From the NCBI GenBank assembly GCA_023630585.1, contig CM042539.1, positions 10,743,755 through 10,807,754 of the forward strand: 64,000 nt of DNA, written 5' to 3'. Below, in pieces: positions 37,111-47,799 of this stretch. The stretch comes from Cranoglanis bouderius (Eukaryota; Chordata; Actinopteri; Siluriformes; Cranoglanididae). The first letter of the stretch is position 1. Each line of letters starts with the position of its first letter. A model generated the notes under the pieces. That model was not told the origin of the DNA. It saw nothing but the letters and a program-made list of their open reading frames with translations, and did no database searches. The translations under genes and the position numbers were made by a program.

Positions 37111-37427
37111 GGGTGGCTTAGTGGTTAGCACGTTTGCCTCACACCTCCGGGGTTGGGGGTTCAAATCCCACCTCCGTCCTGTGTGTGTGTGTCTCCCCGT
37201 GCTTCAGGGTTTCCTCTGTGTACTCCAGTTTCCTCCCCCAGTCCAAAGGCATGCGTTGTAGGCTGATTGGCATTTCCAAATTGGCCGTAGTGTGTGAATG
37301 TGTGTGTGATTGTGCCCTGCGATGGCTTGGCACCCTGTCCCCTGCCTTGTGCCCCGAGTTCCCTGGGATAGGCTCCATGCTCCCTGTGTAGGATAAGCAG
37401 TATGGGAAATGGATGGATGGATGGATA
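37111..37427 (+). mobile_element. tRNA-derived SINE with GGAT tail, copy 3
   Basis: Full-length plus-strand copy. Box A-like 'gggtggcttagtggttagca' is at the start, box B-like 'gggttcaaatccc' about 45 bp later, and a (GGAT)n tail is at 37410-37427. Confidence 0.9.
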
Positions 37428-37491
37428 GTATAATCTGCACCTTTACAGTATAGAAGAGTAATGATTTATAATCCCACTATCCGTTCATCCA

Positions 37492-37665
37492 GAAGGTTAA
37501 CCTCTAAAGGTTTCTTCCTCATGTTGTCTCAGGGAGTTTTTCCTTGCCACTGTCACCTTTTGCTTACTAATTAGAGGTCTAAAGCCGAGTCTGGATTTCT
37601 GTAAAGCTTCAGGGTGAAAATTTGCATTGTTTAAGCGCTACAGAAATAAAATCAAATGACCAGAA
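37492..37665 (+). repeat. Dispersed teleost repeat fragment
   Basis: Contains 'aggtttcttcctcatgttgt', 'agggagtttttccttgccac' and 'tggatttctgtaaagc', a series seen in many fish genomes. A more diverged relative lies at 61207-61375. Confidence 0.6.
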
Positions 37666-38891
37666 TTAATCTCAGTGCCATCAACATGTGCTGAGCAGGA
37701 AAAATGTTAGCGCTGCTTTATATTTTTAAAAGTGCAAGTTTTGGGTTTGTTTGTGTTTTTTTTTTTTTTTTAATTGGGTGTCAAGTTAAAGTGGTGCAAG
37801 GCAGCTGGCCTCGGCAGACCAGAAATTGGCATTTCTCAATATCCAGGCGTCTCCAGATCATATGAACGTTTCCCAAATGTTGGATGCGATTCGCTAAAAT
37901 TCGCACTAGTTACTGTGCCGCTGTGGGAAGAGGTGCGTTAAAGACGCTATTAAATCACAGGGGTAAATGCTGTGGGCTGCCAGTGATGCATTTCTGTAAG
38001 TCATTAAATCTAAAAAATATCAGCTTGGAGTCCCATTTGTGCTTTTTTAAAATAATAACCAGTGATGAATTTTAGTTTCTCTTATGAAACATAACACAAT
38101 AACACGCACTCAACAACAATATTAAAGCTGAAGTGTGAGCCAGGATGACCTCATCACTGACATTAAAAAAGCACTTAAAGACTCAATAAAGTCGATAAAT
38201 TACCCACTTTTTACCCCAATGTCTTTACTCAGAGCCTAAAATAAAACCTAAGCAACAGATTTTTTTTTTCACTAACTTTATATGATAGTTCTGCACTATT
38301 TATGATCTACAATACGTTATGTTATACTCTAAGCAATTTCCTATTAGCTATGCTGTACACTACATGTTGTGTAAATGCACGTTATTCCTTCCTTATTCAG
38401 TGTCCTTATATAAGACAGAGAAAGCTAAACTGCAGATAACTATCTACTGTAAAGTTTATGCACTAAATAGAGTGTAAAAGCGTTTAATTTCAAACCTCAT
38501 TTATATAGAGAACAGGCAGCAGTTTTGGAAATGTGGCTCCCTTGTCTGACACTTTTTGCATTTGGTGGTCACAGTCTGCTCTACGTAGCAAAAGGGGAGG
38601 AGCCATCAGAGTTTGGTGTGGTTCAAAATAGCACATGCACCAAGCGAAAACCCAAATAAGAAGCTAAAAGTTGACTTTTAAGGGTTTCAGGGTCTAGAAT
38701 TGGTGGATAATTCTGTGAAGGCAGTCATGATTAATGACATGAGGTATCATTCCATTTCCATTTGGTGCAAAGCAGGGATGCATAGATACTGTTCTCATTT
38801 ACTCGGAAACGTTAAAAAAATGCTCCAATACCAACACAAAGTTGTCATGCCAATTAACGGACGATACGACACGACTTGACGTATTTTATGA
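37666..38891. other. Intron, no gene recognised
   Basis: AT-rich, with T runs at 37757-37773 and 38260-38269. No exon seen. Confidence 0.4.
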
Positions 38892-39425
38892 TACAGTGGT
38901 GCTTGAAAGTTCGTGAACCCTTTAGAATTTTCTATATTTCTGCATAAATATGAGCTAAAACATCACCAGACACAAGTCCTAAAAGCAGATAAAGAGAACC
39001 CAATTAAATACCTGAGACAATATTACTATACTTGGTAGTTTATTTATTGAGGAAAATGATTCAATATTACATATCTGTGAGTTGCAAAAGTATGTGAACC
39101 TTTGCTTTCAGTATCTGGTGTGACGCTCTTGTGCAGCAATAACTGCAACTAAATGTTTCCGGTAACTGTTGATCAGTCCTGCACATCGGCTTGGAGGAAT
39201 TTTAGCCCATTCCTCAGTACAAAACAGCTTCAACTCTGGGATGTTGGTGGGTTTCCTCACATGAACTGCTTGCATCAGGTCCTTCCACAACATTTCTATT
39301 GGATTAAGGTCAGGACTTTGACTTGGCCATTCCAAAACATTTTGGTAGGATGACTTGTGTGCTTAGGGTCATTGTCTTGCTACATGACCCACTTTCTTTT
39401 GAGAGTCAGTTCAAAGACAGATGCC
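38892..39425 (-). mobile_element. Tc1-like element, truncated after about 530 bp
   Basis: Left end 'tacagtggtgcttgaaagtt' is a Tc1-type terminal repeat. The minus strand at 39108-39335 encodes the C-terminal transposase block MEWPSQSPDLNPIEMLWKDL, with the third catalytic residue (Glu), ending in KHLVAVIAAQ. The rest is missing and a SINE copy begins at once. Confidence 0.88.
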
Positions 39426-39427
39426 CT

Positions 39428-39670
39428 GAGTGTGTGTGTGGAGCTTGCATGTTCTCCTCGTCCTTCGGGGGTTTCCTCCGGGTACTCCGGTTTCCTCCCC
39501 AATCCAAAGACATGCGTTGTAGGCTGATTAGGGTTTCCAAATGGTCCGTAGTGTGTGAACGTGTGTGCGATTGTGCCCTGTGATGGGTTGGGCTTTGTGC
39601 CCAGAGTTTCCTGGAATAGGCTCCAGGCTCCCCTGTGTAGGATAAGCGGTATGGAAAATGGATGGATGGA
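39428..39670 (+). mobile_element. tRNA-derived SINE, copy 4 (head missing)
   Basis: Starts in the body ('ggagcttgcatgttctcctc') and ends in (GGAT)n. The tRNA-like head is absent and the copy abuts the truncated Tc1-like element. Confidence 0.85.
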
Positions 39671-41389
39671 CCATCTTCCTACAATACCAGTAACCTGATA
39701 AAACATCTTAAACATAAACCTCAGCATGAGGAGTTCATTGCTAGCAGCAACCAACACTGCTGGTTAATCAAAACAGCTTTACAAACAAAGCTAGGTGAGT
39801 GAAAATTACAGCTCTTACAAAAAACAAATACATACTTAATTTAGAGCTTTTAAGAAGTAACTCATGAACATTGCAAAGAATGAGCCTAAAGCATGCTCAG
39901 AACATGTACATGTACGTACGATTTTCATGGGCACTATATAAACAAAGTTAAATAAAATGCTCAGTGAAACCCCTGATTGATTAATACTGTAGATTACTCA
40001 TTTGAGTATCAGTGTCGGTACCAAAATAAATGGACTCATACTCCTACTCAGTCTGAAAACAAAGGTTTGACTCAAGACACAAATATCCAGGTACTAGATG
40101 ATCAAATACATAAATCTAGTCCATGATTGGCGCAGAACCTGTTCTCTCATTCCCCGTCTCTCTGTGAATGTAAACAGAGATACCGTATGAAGTGTAAGGA
40201 CTGTGTATAAAGGCAATGCCGAACACTGATGTCTTTTATAAACCGGATTAGTCTCGGATAGTTTATCACACCGCACTGTTTGGACATTTTAAGTCCTCCT
40301 GACTTTAACGATGTGTGTCTCATATCTGAGCATTAAACGCTCCTGGAGTTATAAACCCGAGAAGACAGAATGCACGCAAATCACATTCTGAGCGTTAACT
40401 AGTGGAAAAGAAACACACACACACACACATGTCTGCTCTGGATCATATCAGAGCTAAGGAACTGTAAATTACAGTCATTACTGTGACAGTGAAAGCTCTG
40501 TGGAAGGAAAAGTTTACAGAGCGAGTGCACACTGATAGTGTCCTACAACAGCACTGAGATAAGAGCGAGCCAGAAAAACGTCTCCACTCCAGCACAAAAA
40601 TGCACTCCGACCCAACGAGGGCCCACAAACAGAGACAAAAGCTCCGTCTCAAACCGCACACTGCCATACTAAGGCCTATGTTAAATTAGCATGCAGTTTG
40701 GGACACGGCCATCATTTTTTTCTTCGCCCCGGTTTGGGTTATATAATGGAGGCAAATTCTCCATCCTAAAAGGTGTTCTAATAAATGGCTTGCCAATTTA
40801 TCATACAATTGGAACACAGTCAGAAATATTGGTGCCCGCTTTATAACAATAAGCCATTTGTTTGCTTTATTTTTTAAATATTCTTTATTCTTTTTTTTGA
40901 GTGAAGATTCTAAATCACTGTGCGTAATCGTTTCTGCCTATTCTGTTGAAGGGTGCCAATAATTCTGCACTAGGTGATTGATACCATGACAAATATCCAG
41001 CATTGTTTGCACTCCTGAGACAAAGTCTATCGCATATGAAAGGTTGCCTAAGAACAGCTGTCTTTGAAGGGTCCTTATTTTAAACAAATGCGATGGAGCC
41101 TCAGAGTGCGCCATCCCATAATTCTGTTCCCTAGACGACGGTGAACATTAAAGTGTGAAGAAGGAGGACGGAACGGACATTCGATTGAAGAACGAGTATA
41201 CAGATGCAACTTTGCTGTCTATCTCATAGCAAACGGGTCCTGTCCTAAACGGCACTCTAGTGTCCTAAATAGTGTAGGCAAAATAGTACACTGCCTCGGT
41301 CACTAAAAGTGTCTCTCTGAAACCTGAACATGAAAGTTTTACGTGTTGGAAATTGTGAAATCCCTTCTGACAGCCTTAGTCTGTGTTAG

Positions 41390-41392
<3 letters not shown>
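39671..41392. other. Intron, no gene recognised
   Basis: AT-rich unique sequence with short simple tracts (CA at 40413-40429) and remnants of 'gtctcaaacc'/'gggacacgg' MITE ends near 40650-40710. Confidence 0.4.

Positions 41393-41454
<62 letters not shown>
41393..41454. repeat. (GT)n microsatellite (CA in the stau2 transcript)
   Basis: Pure GT tract of 62 bp, about 145 nt inside the intron after the 41600-41663 exon. Confidence 0.97.
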
Positions 41455-41457
<3 letters not shown>

Positions 41458-41599
41458 CCTGAGTGACAGAAAAACAAGAGCCGCCCCCTGAGTGTGTGTG
41501 AATAGGGATAGTCTGCAGGCCATGCCCTCCAGTCAGATAGACTGAACACGCAGCATCTCACACACACACACATACACACACACAGAAAAAAACACTTAC

Positions 41600-41663
41600 T
41601 GTTAGTGCTGGCTTCGGGGAAAGTGGCTCTTTGTCCATTCCAGCTTTTGTTGTCCATGTGTGG
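41600..41663 (-). CDS. stau2: stau2 exon, short linker after dsRBD4
   Basis: A 64-nt exon (21 codons plus one base) runs from acceptor ctctctcatcag|CCA to donor AACA|gtaagt. The peptide starts PHMDNKSWNGQRATFPEAS and aligns with the human linker motif that carries NKGWSG and FPEPTNN. Length and phase fit: the last base is completed by the first two bases of the next exon to give a Thr codon. A (UG)n tract (plus-strand CA 41686-41736) lies about 22 nt before the acceptor. This exon is short and easy to miss; the call rests on phase, splice sites and the motif match. Confidence 0.9.
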
Positions 41664-41684
41664 CTGATGAGAGAGGGGATGACC

Positions 41685-41685
<1 letters not shown>

Positions 41686-41736
<51 letters not shown>
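41686..41736. repeat. (CA)n microsatellite (UG in the stau2 transcript)
   Basis: Pure CA of 51 bp, ending 22 nt upstream of the acceptor of the 41600-41663 exon. Another CA tract lies at 41867-41902. Confidence 0.97.
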
Positions 41737-41737
<1 letters not shown>

Positions 41738-41862
41738 GAAGTATGACTGAGACAGGAAAAGCACTTTTCAAGCATGTCACACAGGATAATCTTCACTAGG
41801 AGGGGAGGAAGGGAATTGAGACATCACAGCTAAATCCTACACAGTCGAGTATAATGAAGTGA

Positions 41863-41906
<44 letters not shown>

Positions 41907-41919
41907 ACTGGTAGGACCA

Positions 41920-42840
41920 TCAGTTTTAGAATCCCTGGCATAAGGTTCTAAACTCCTTGTTGGAAAAGTTCTAGACTCCACAGTGACAAGCTTCGAAACT
42001 TAACTAAGATTTTAGACCAGGTTGTACACTCCTCACTGTGAATGCAGACTCCGGGTGTGTCTCAATCAGCTCCCTGGTTCAGCAGTCAGGGCACTGATCA
42101 GAGAGTCGGCCATTTTAAGGGCTGTCTCAATCACATAATCCTTCCAGTGCTCTGGAACATTCGCTCCCTGAAAAATCCCACAATGCACCGCAAAAACCAG
42201 GGAGCATCAATGCTCACTATGTTCCCTTACCGGAAATTACGCCATATTTTCTGAAGCCTCTCAGCTAGAAAAAAATGGCAATAATTACGATTCCAAGACC
42301 CCTCAATGTGAAGGTTCTAGAATTCCCAGTGCAAAGATCAATCCATCTGTCTGTCTTCCCATCCATCCTCATCTCTACTATCCATCCATTTACATGTCCA
42401 TCCAGGTATCCATCCATCCGTCTGTATGTCCATCCATCCATCCATCCATCTGTGTCCATTCATTCATCCATCAATCAATCTATCCATCCACCTGTGTCTG
42501 TCTGTCCACCCATACATACATACATCTGCATGTCCATCCATCTATCCATGTCTCTATGTACTGAACGCATTTCTACACTCCAGTGTGTTCAGCTTCTAGA
42601 CTCTTCAGCATGAAGGTTCTACACTCATCATCGTGAAGGATTCCAGAATTCCCAGTGCACAGGTTTTACTTGCTTCACTATAACTGCACTTCTACACTCG
42701 TCAGTGTGTTCTAGCCTCCTCAGTATAGTTCTGGACTCCTGGGTGTGAGGGTTCTAGACTCCACTGCTGATGTACTAGACTCTTCAATGTCAAGGTTCTA
42801 GACTCCTTAACTGCCGACTGTAGACCAGGTTCTAGACTCG
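41920..42840. repeat. Minisatellite 'ggttctagactcctcagtgtgaa' flanking a (CCAT)n tract
   Basis: Degenerate 23-35 bp units with 'ttctagactc' and 'cagtgtgaa' recur at 41920-42055 and 42590-42840. Between them, 42345-42560 is a (TCCA)/(TCTG)n tract. Confidence 0.75.
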
Positions 42841-43120
42841 TGCAGCTCGATTGAAAATGTGATGTCATAGCGAGTGTGGGTTTTAGTCTCTCCTTGAGCT
42901 ACGTCCCAAACTGTACACTGCCATACTAAATAGTGTGCTAAAACAGTGCACTGTCTGATGTAGGTGTTCAGCTGCCATAACAAAGCTAACCACTGACTGC
43001 GGCTGCATCCCAATCCACACCAAATTCTGTACTAAAGTGTACGTCAGAATCTGACAAACAGGGCTGTGGCGACAGTATTTTGACATGCTATTGAGTTTGG
43101 TAGTATTCTTGTTTGGGATG

Positions 43121-44500
43121 TACAGTGGGGGGAAAAAAGTATTTGATCCCCTGCTGATTTTGTACGTTTGTCCACTGACAAAGAAATGATCAGTCTATAA
43201 TTTTAATGGTAGGTGTATTTTAACAGTGAGAGACAGAATAACAACAAAAAAATCCAGAAATTACGCATTTCAAAAAAGTTATAAATTGATTTGCATTTTA
43301 ATGAGGGAAATAAGTATTTGATCCCCTATCAATCAGCAAGATTTCTGGCTCACAGGTGTCTTTTACACAGGTAACGAGCTGAGATTAGGAGCACTCCCTT
43401 TAAGAGAGTGCTCCTAATCTCAGTTTGTTACCTGTAAAAAGACACCTGTCCACAGAAGCAAACAATCAATCAGATTCCAAACTCTCCACCATGGCCAAGA
43501 CCAAAGAGCCGTCCAAGGATGTCAGGGACAAGATTGTAGACCTACACAAGGCTGGAATGGGCTACAAGACCATCGCCAAGCAGCTTGGTGAGAAGGTAAC
43601 AACAGTTGGTGAGATTATTCACAAATGGAAGAAACTGTCAGTCTCCCTCGGTCTGGGGCTCCATGCAAGATCTCACCTCGTGGAGTTTCAATGATCATGA
43701 GAACGGTGAGGAATCAGCCCAGAACTACACGGGAGGATCTTGTTAATGATCTCTAGGCAGCTGGGACCATAGTCACCAAGGAAACAATTGGTAACACACT
43801 ATGCCGTGAAGGACTGAAATCCTGCAGCGCCCGCAAGGTCCCCCTGCTCAAGAAAGCATATGTACAGGCCCATCTGAAGTTTGCCAATGAACATCTGAAA
43901 GTGTTGTGGTCAGATGAGACCAAAATCGAGCTCTTTGGCATCAACTCAACTCGCCATGTTTGGAGGAGCAGGAATGCTGCCTATGACCCCAAGAACATCA
44001 TCCCCACCGTCAAACATGGAGGTGGGAACATTATGCTTTGGGGGTGTTTTTCTGCTAAGGGGACAGGACAACTGCACCGCATCAAAGGGACGATGGACGG
44101 GGCCATGTACCATCAAATCTTGGGTGAGAACCTCCTTCCCTCATCCAGAAAATGACCTTAATGACTTGGAGAGGATCTGCAAAGAGGAGTGGGACAAAAT
44201 CCCTCCTGAGATGTGTGCAAACCTGGTGGCACACTAAAAGAACCGTCTGACCTCTGTGATTGCCAACAAGGGTTTTGCCACCAAGTACTGAGTCGAAGGG
44301 GTCAAATACTTATTTCCCTCATTAAAATGCAAATCATTTTATAACTTTTTTGAAATGCGTTTTTCTGGATTTTTTTGTTGTTATTCTGTCTCTCACTGTT
44401 AAAATACACATACCATTAAAATTATAGACTGATCATTTCTTTGTCAGTGGGCAAACGTACAAAATCAGCAGGGGATCAAATACTTTTTTCCCCCACTGTA
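43121..44500 (+). mobile_element. Tc1-like transposon with both ends, internal deletion
   Basis: Left end 'tacagtggggggaaaaaagt' and right end '...ttttttcccccactgta' are inverted repeats bordered by TA. The following 'atttgatcccctgctgattt' block is also mirrored at the right end. Near the left end, 43381-43423 forms a near-perfect hairpin ('gagattaggagcactccctt' against its complement). Confidence 0.95.
43491..44281 (+). pseudogene. Tc1-like transposase, frameshifted and catalytically deleted
   Basis: The coding region starts at ATG 43491 (MAKTKEPSKDVRDKIVDLHK, helix-turn-helix) and runs in broken frames to the family's C-terminal NKGFATKY-type end near 44290. LWSDETKIELFG, with the first catalytic Asp, is at 43901. 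A deletion near 44150 joins LLPSSRK directly to the late block EEWDKIPPEMCANLVAH. It thus removes the segments that hold the second and third catalytic residues. Confidence 0.9.
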
Positions 44501-44548
44501 TCCTGTGAAATAGAGAGTGTATTCCAGTCTCTCCACTTCTCTCTCCCT

Positions 44549-44555
44549 GTGTGTG

Positions 44556-44616
<61 letters not shown>
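44549..44616. repeat. (GT)n microsatellite
   Basis: GT tract with one T interruption, located between the Tc1-like element and the stau2 exon at 44791. Confidence 0.97.
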
Positions 44617-44618
<2 letters not shown>

Positions 44619-44712
44619 CACTCTTTGGTTATGTCATCTTGTTGCTGATCTTCAGAACGGAACAGGAGTTGACGGAAACACACATCCATTAACATCTGGA
44701 TGGAAGCGTTCT

Positions 44713-44749
44713 CTGTGTGTGTGTGTGTGTGTTCTCTGTGTGTGTGTTC

Positions 44750-44785
<36 letters not shown>
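44713..44785. repeat. (GT)n tract beside a stau2 donor (CA in transcript)
   Basis: GT tract with three TTCTC/TTCTCC interruptions. Its end is about 5 nt from the donor of the 44791-44922 exon. Confidence 0.97.
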
Positions 44786-44788
<3 letters not shown>

Positions 44789-44790
44789 AC

Positions 44791-44922
44791 CTTCTCCTGT
44801 GTGTTCTGAATAGGCGTGGAGGCTTTGTATCCCAGATGGAGCAGCATCGCCTCTGCAGCTGCACGTTTAGCCACTTTTTTATTCGACCCTGTTCCTGAGG
44901 TCACTTCATCACCCACCTTCAC
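44791..44922 (-). CDS. stau2: stau2 exon, second half of dsRBD4
   Basis: A phase-0 exon of 132 nt (44 codons) runs from acceptor gagaacag|GTG to donor AAG|gtcagc. The peptide starts VKVGDEVTSGTG and includes NKKVAKRAAAEAMLLHLGYK, the strand-loop-helix with the KKxAK RNA-contact motif that ends dsRBD4. The tail is ASTPIQNTQEK. The acceptor has no polypyrimidine tract: a (GU)n tract (plus-strand AC 44930-44960) reaches to 7 nt of the junction. A CA-rich tract (plus-strand GT 44713-44785) begins about 5 nt inside the donor. Confidence 0.96.
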
Positions 44923-44927
44923 CTGTT

Positions 44928-44929
<2 letters not shown>

Positions 44930-44960
<31 letters not shown>
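44930..44960. repeat. (AC)n tract replacing a polypyrimidine tract (GU in transcript)
   Basis: Pure AC of 31 bp, ending 7 nt upstream of the acceptor of the 44791-44922 exon. Confidence 0.97.
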
Positions 44961-44962
<2 letters not shown>

Positions 44963-45185
44963 CAGAAAATTATTAAATAAGGAGCCTAAAGTGTCGACCC
45001 AGATACAAGAACGAATCATGATCACTGTTTTCTCAACGCAAAAAAATATATTTTAAAAACACACTCTATGTACTGAATATTTTATGAACAAATCGACTCA
45101 TAAAGCACTACAAATGTTGTCGCTGAATCAGTTTTCCTGCACTTGGCCCGTTTCCACGGAATCTGTGATAGCGTTTCTCCTCCAG

Positions 45186-46275
45186 AGCATGCAGATACAA
45201 GTCAACAGCTTCAAAATGAAGAAAAAGTGTGATCTCTGTGACTTTGATCGTGGCATGGTTGTGGGTGACAGATGGGCTGGTTTGAGTATTTCAGAAACTG
45301 ATAATCTCCTGGGATTTTCACACACAACAGTCTCTAGAGTTTACCCAGAATGATGAGAAAAACAAAAGACATCCTGTGTGCGGAGGGTCTGCAGGCCGGA
45401 ACACCTTGATAAAAGAGATCAGAGGAGAATGACCAGACTGGTTCGCGCTGCCAGGAAAGATATAGTAACTCATATAATCACTCTTTACAACCGTGGTGAG
45501 CAGAAAAGCATCTCAGCATGCACAACACATCAAACCTTGTGGTGGATGGACTACAACAGTAGAAGACCACATCAGGTTGTGGTTGTCCAACACTCCTGTC
45601 AGCCAAGAACAAGAATCTGAGGCTATCATGGGCACAGACTCACTCAAACTGGACTGAAATAAATAAATAAATAAATAAATCAATCAATCACCTGGTCTTT
45701 TTCAAGTCTTCAACTGTAGCGTTTCTACGAGTCTGTTCCCATGATAGCCTCAGATTCTTGTTCTTGGCTGACAGGAGTGCAACCCGATGTGCTCTTCTGC
45801 TGTTGTAGCCCATCCACCTCAAGGTTCGACGTGTTTGTGAGATGCTTTTCAGCTCATCACGGTTGTAAAGAGTGATTATATGAGTCACTATATTCTTCCT
45901 GGCAGCTCAATCTGACCATTTTCCACTGACCTCTCTTATCAACAAGGCGTTTCCACCTACAGAACTGCCGCTCACTCAATGTTTTTGGTTTTTCGCACCA
46001 CTCTGTGTAAACTCTAGCGAGTGTCGTGTGTGAAAATCCCAGGAGATCAGCAGTTTCTGAAATACTCAAACCAGCCCGTCTGGTATCAACATCCATGCCA
46101 TGGTGAAAGTCACAGAGATCACACTTTTTCTTCATTCTGATGTTTGATGAGAACATTAACTGAAGCTCTTCACCTGTATCTGCATGATTTTTTTGCATTG
46201 TGCTGCTGTCACATGATTGGCTGTTTAGATAACTGCAATAATGTGCAGGTGTTCCTAATAAAGTGGAGGGTGAGT
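45186..46275. mobile_element. Inverted pair of truncated Tc1-like elements (long imperfect palindrome)
   Basis: The plus-strand arm (45186-45640) and minus-strand arm (about 45715-46275) are copies of one Tc1-like family. Both start from 'atgcagataca(a/g)gt' and encode KKKCDLCDF and AGLSISET(D/A)(N/D)LLGFSHTT. Both run to 'cagccaagaacaagaatctg'. They are separated by a short (AAAT)n spacer (45656-45682). Neither keeps a catalytic domain. Confidence 0.9.
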
Positions 46276-47440
46276 CTTTATACAGAGTATCTTGAATATA
46301 GAGAAATACATCTAATATCTTACATTATGAGATCGCAAAATTATGAGATAGTAGAATAAAAAAATGAATAACTGTCTAGAAGCAGGGTTAATTATCATAT
46401 CTTGTTTTATGCTAATATCACAACTAGAAATGTTAAATATTAAATAGTGTTTATTGAGGATATTTGTGTTTTATCATGTTTATATCTCTTCCCCCCCCCC
46501 AAACATTGCAGGATGTTTACTATAACACGTCTGGTACCATGGAACCACTTGATTATTTTACGGTTTTCTGTATAAATTTGGTGATATCTGATACTCCAAA
46601 TACGATGATTAGTGGTGGCTCTGAGAAAGTTCTGTAAATTTCTCATAAACAGCCGCGTCTCAACAAAGCAGTAAAAACTGTTGAATCCTGGAAATCCCTC
46701 TCATCACACATCCTGGATTTTATACAGCAGGGGAACTGAAATATAAATATAAATATAATATAATCCTCTATGGCATGTGACCCTTTTTTAATTTTATTTC
46801 CTTCAATTTCCCAGCAATTTCCCTTGATTGCTGCTCCCTTATTGTTATTAAAACCAGTGATTAAAAAAAAAGAAAGCCTAGCATAGACTGCCATCCTGAA
46901 TATCTTTAGTTATATTTACACATCCAATTTTTCTTCTCAGGCGGGTTACATCGTCTCTGGAGTGGTTTCATTATACAGGTAAAGTTTTTTTTTTTTAACC
47001 CAGAAACAATAGAACACCACTCCGTAGTGAAATAAGCAAAAGTAAATCAAATAAACCCAGACGTCTAATAAAACAAAGCAAAGGGCCTACAGAGGGAATG
47101 AAACACAACCAGAAACGTAAACAGGACATATCGCTGCCAAAATCAAAACGATACCGCAGTTAAAAACAGAGGGATATTTCATTTGTCATTTCTCAGTGTT
47201 GTGTTGCTGTGAATAAACGTTTTAAACAAAACCAAATGAACGCTAAAAACTGTGGAAAATTGGAATATGGCTCTGATCTAATCAGATCTGAGCTCCACTT
47301 TTATATGACTGTGCTCTATTATTTACAAAAAAAAGTAAGACATTACATTTGTTTGATGTAAACTATACCGCTATATTCATAATACACTGCATTACTGTTA
47401 TACTATCCCACTCCTAACTATAATCATTATTATTAATGAT
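46276..47440. other. Intron, no gene recognised
   Basis: AT-rich, with a C run at 46491-46500 and a T run at 46987-46996. No exon seen. Confidence 0.4.
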
Positions 47441-47444
47441 GATC

Positions 47445-47481
47445 GTGTGTGTGGTGTGTGTGCGTGTGTGTGCGTGTGTGT
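47445..47481. repeat. GT-rich tract beside a stau2 donor (CA in transcript)
   Basis: Imperfect GT/GC tract ending about 5 nt from the donor of the 47487-47624 exon. Confidence 0.95.
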
Positions 47482-47486
47482 ACTAC

Positions 47487-47624
47487 CTGCATGATGAACT
47501 CACGGCGGCGTGGCAGGCCTCTCTCGGACAGCAGTGTATACTCGGGCTCTTTCTCTCGTTTAGCTTGCTGGATCTGAGCGAGTCGGCTGATGGGGTTCAT
47601 GCCCTGACCGTACTCCGGCCCCGC
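47487..47624 (-). CDS. stau2: stau2 exon, first half of dsRBD4
   Basis: A phase-0 exon of 138 nt (46 codons) runs from acceptor tcctcacag|GCG to donor CAG|gtagta. It starts AGPEYGQGMNPISRLAQIQQ, a very conserved Staufen segment that leads into the first helix of dsRBD4, and ends GLPRRREFIMQ. Both splice sites lie beside dinucleotide repeats. A UG tract (plus-strand CA 47637-47694) ends about 12 nt before the acceptor. A CA tract (plus-strand GT 47445-47481) begins about 5 nt after the donor. Confidence 0.97.
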
Positions 47625-47635
47625 CTGTGAGGAGA

Positions 47636-47636
<1 letters not shown>

Positions 47637-47694
<58 letters not shown>
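47637..47694. repeat. (CA)n tract beside a stau2 acceptor (UG in transcript)
   Basis: Pure CA of 58 bp, ending 12 nt upstream of the acceptor of the 47487-47624 exon. Confidence 0.97.
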
Positions 47695-47695
<1 letters not shown>

Positions 47696-47799
47696 CACCG
47701 GTGTGAGTCTGTAGGTGAGAATTAACACCTTTGAATCCTACAAAGGGAACTACCCAAGTGTCCTGGGTCCTGATTGGCTGGTAGTGGGAAGTGAGTTCA

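Noticed and set aside
27028..37427. Box A and box B matches that could indicate tRNA genes
   Set aside because: They are the tRNA-like heads of SINEs. The sequence between the boxes does not fold as a tRNA cloverleaf that I can see, and the copies carry SINE bodies and GGAT tails.
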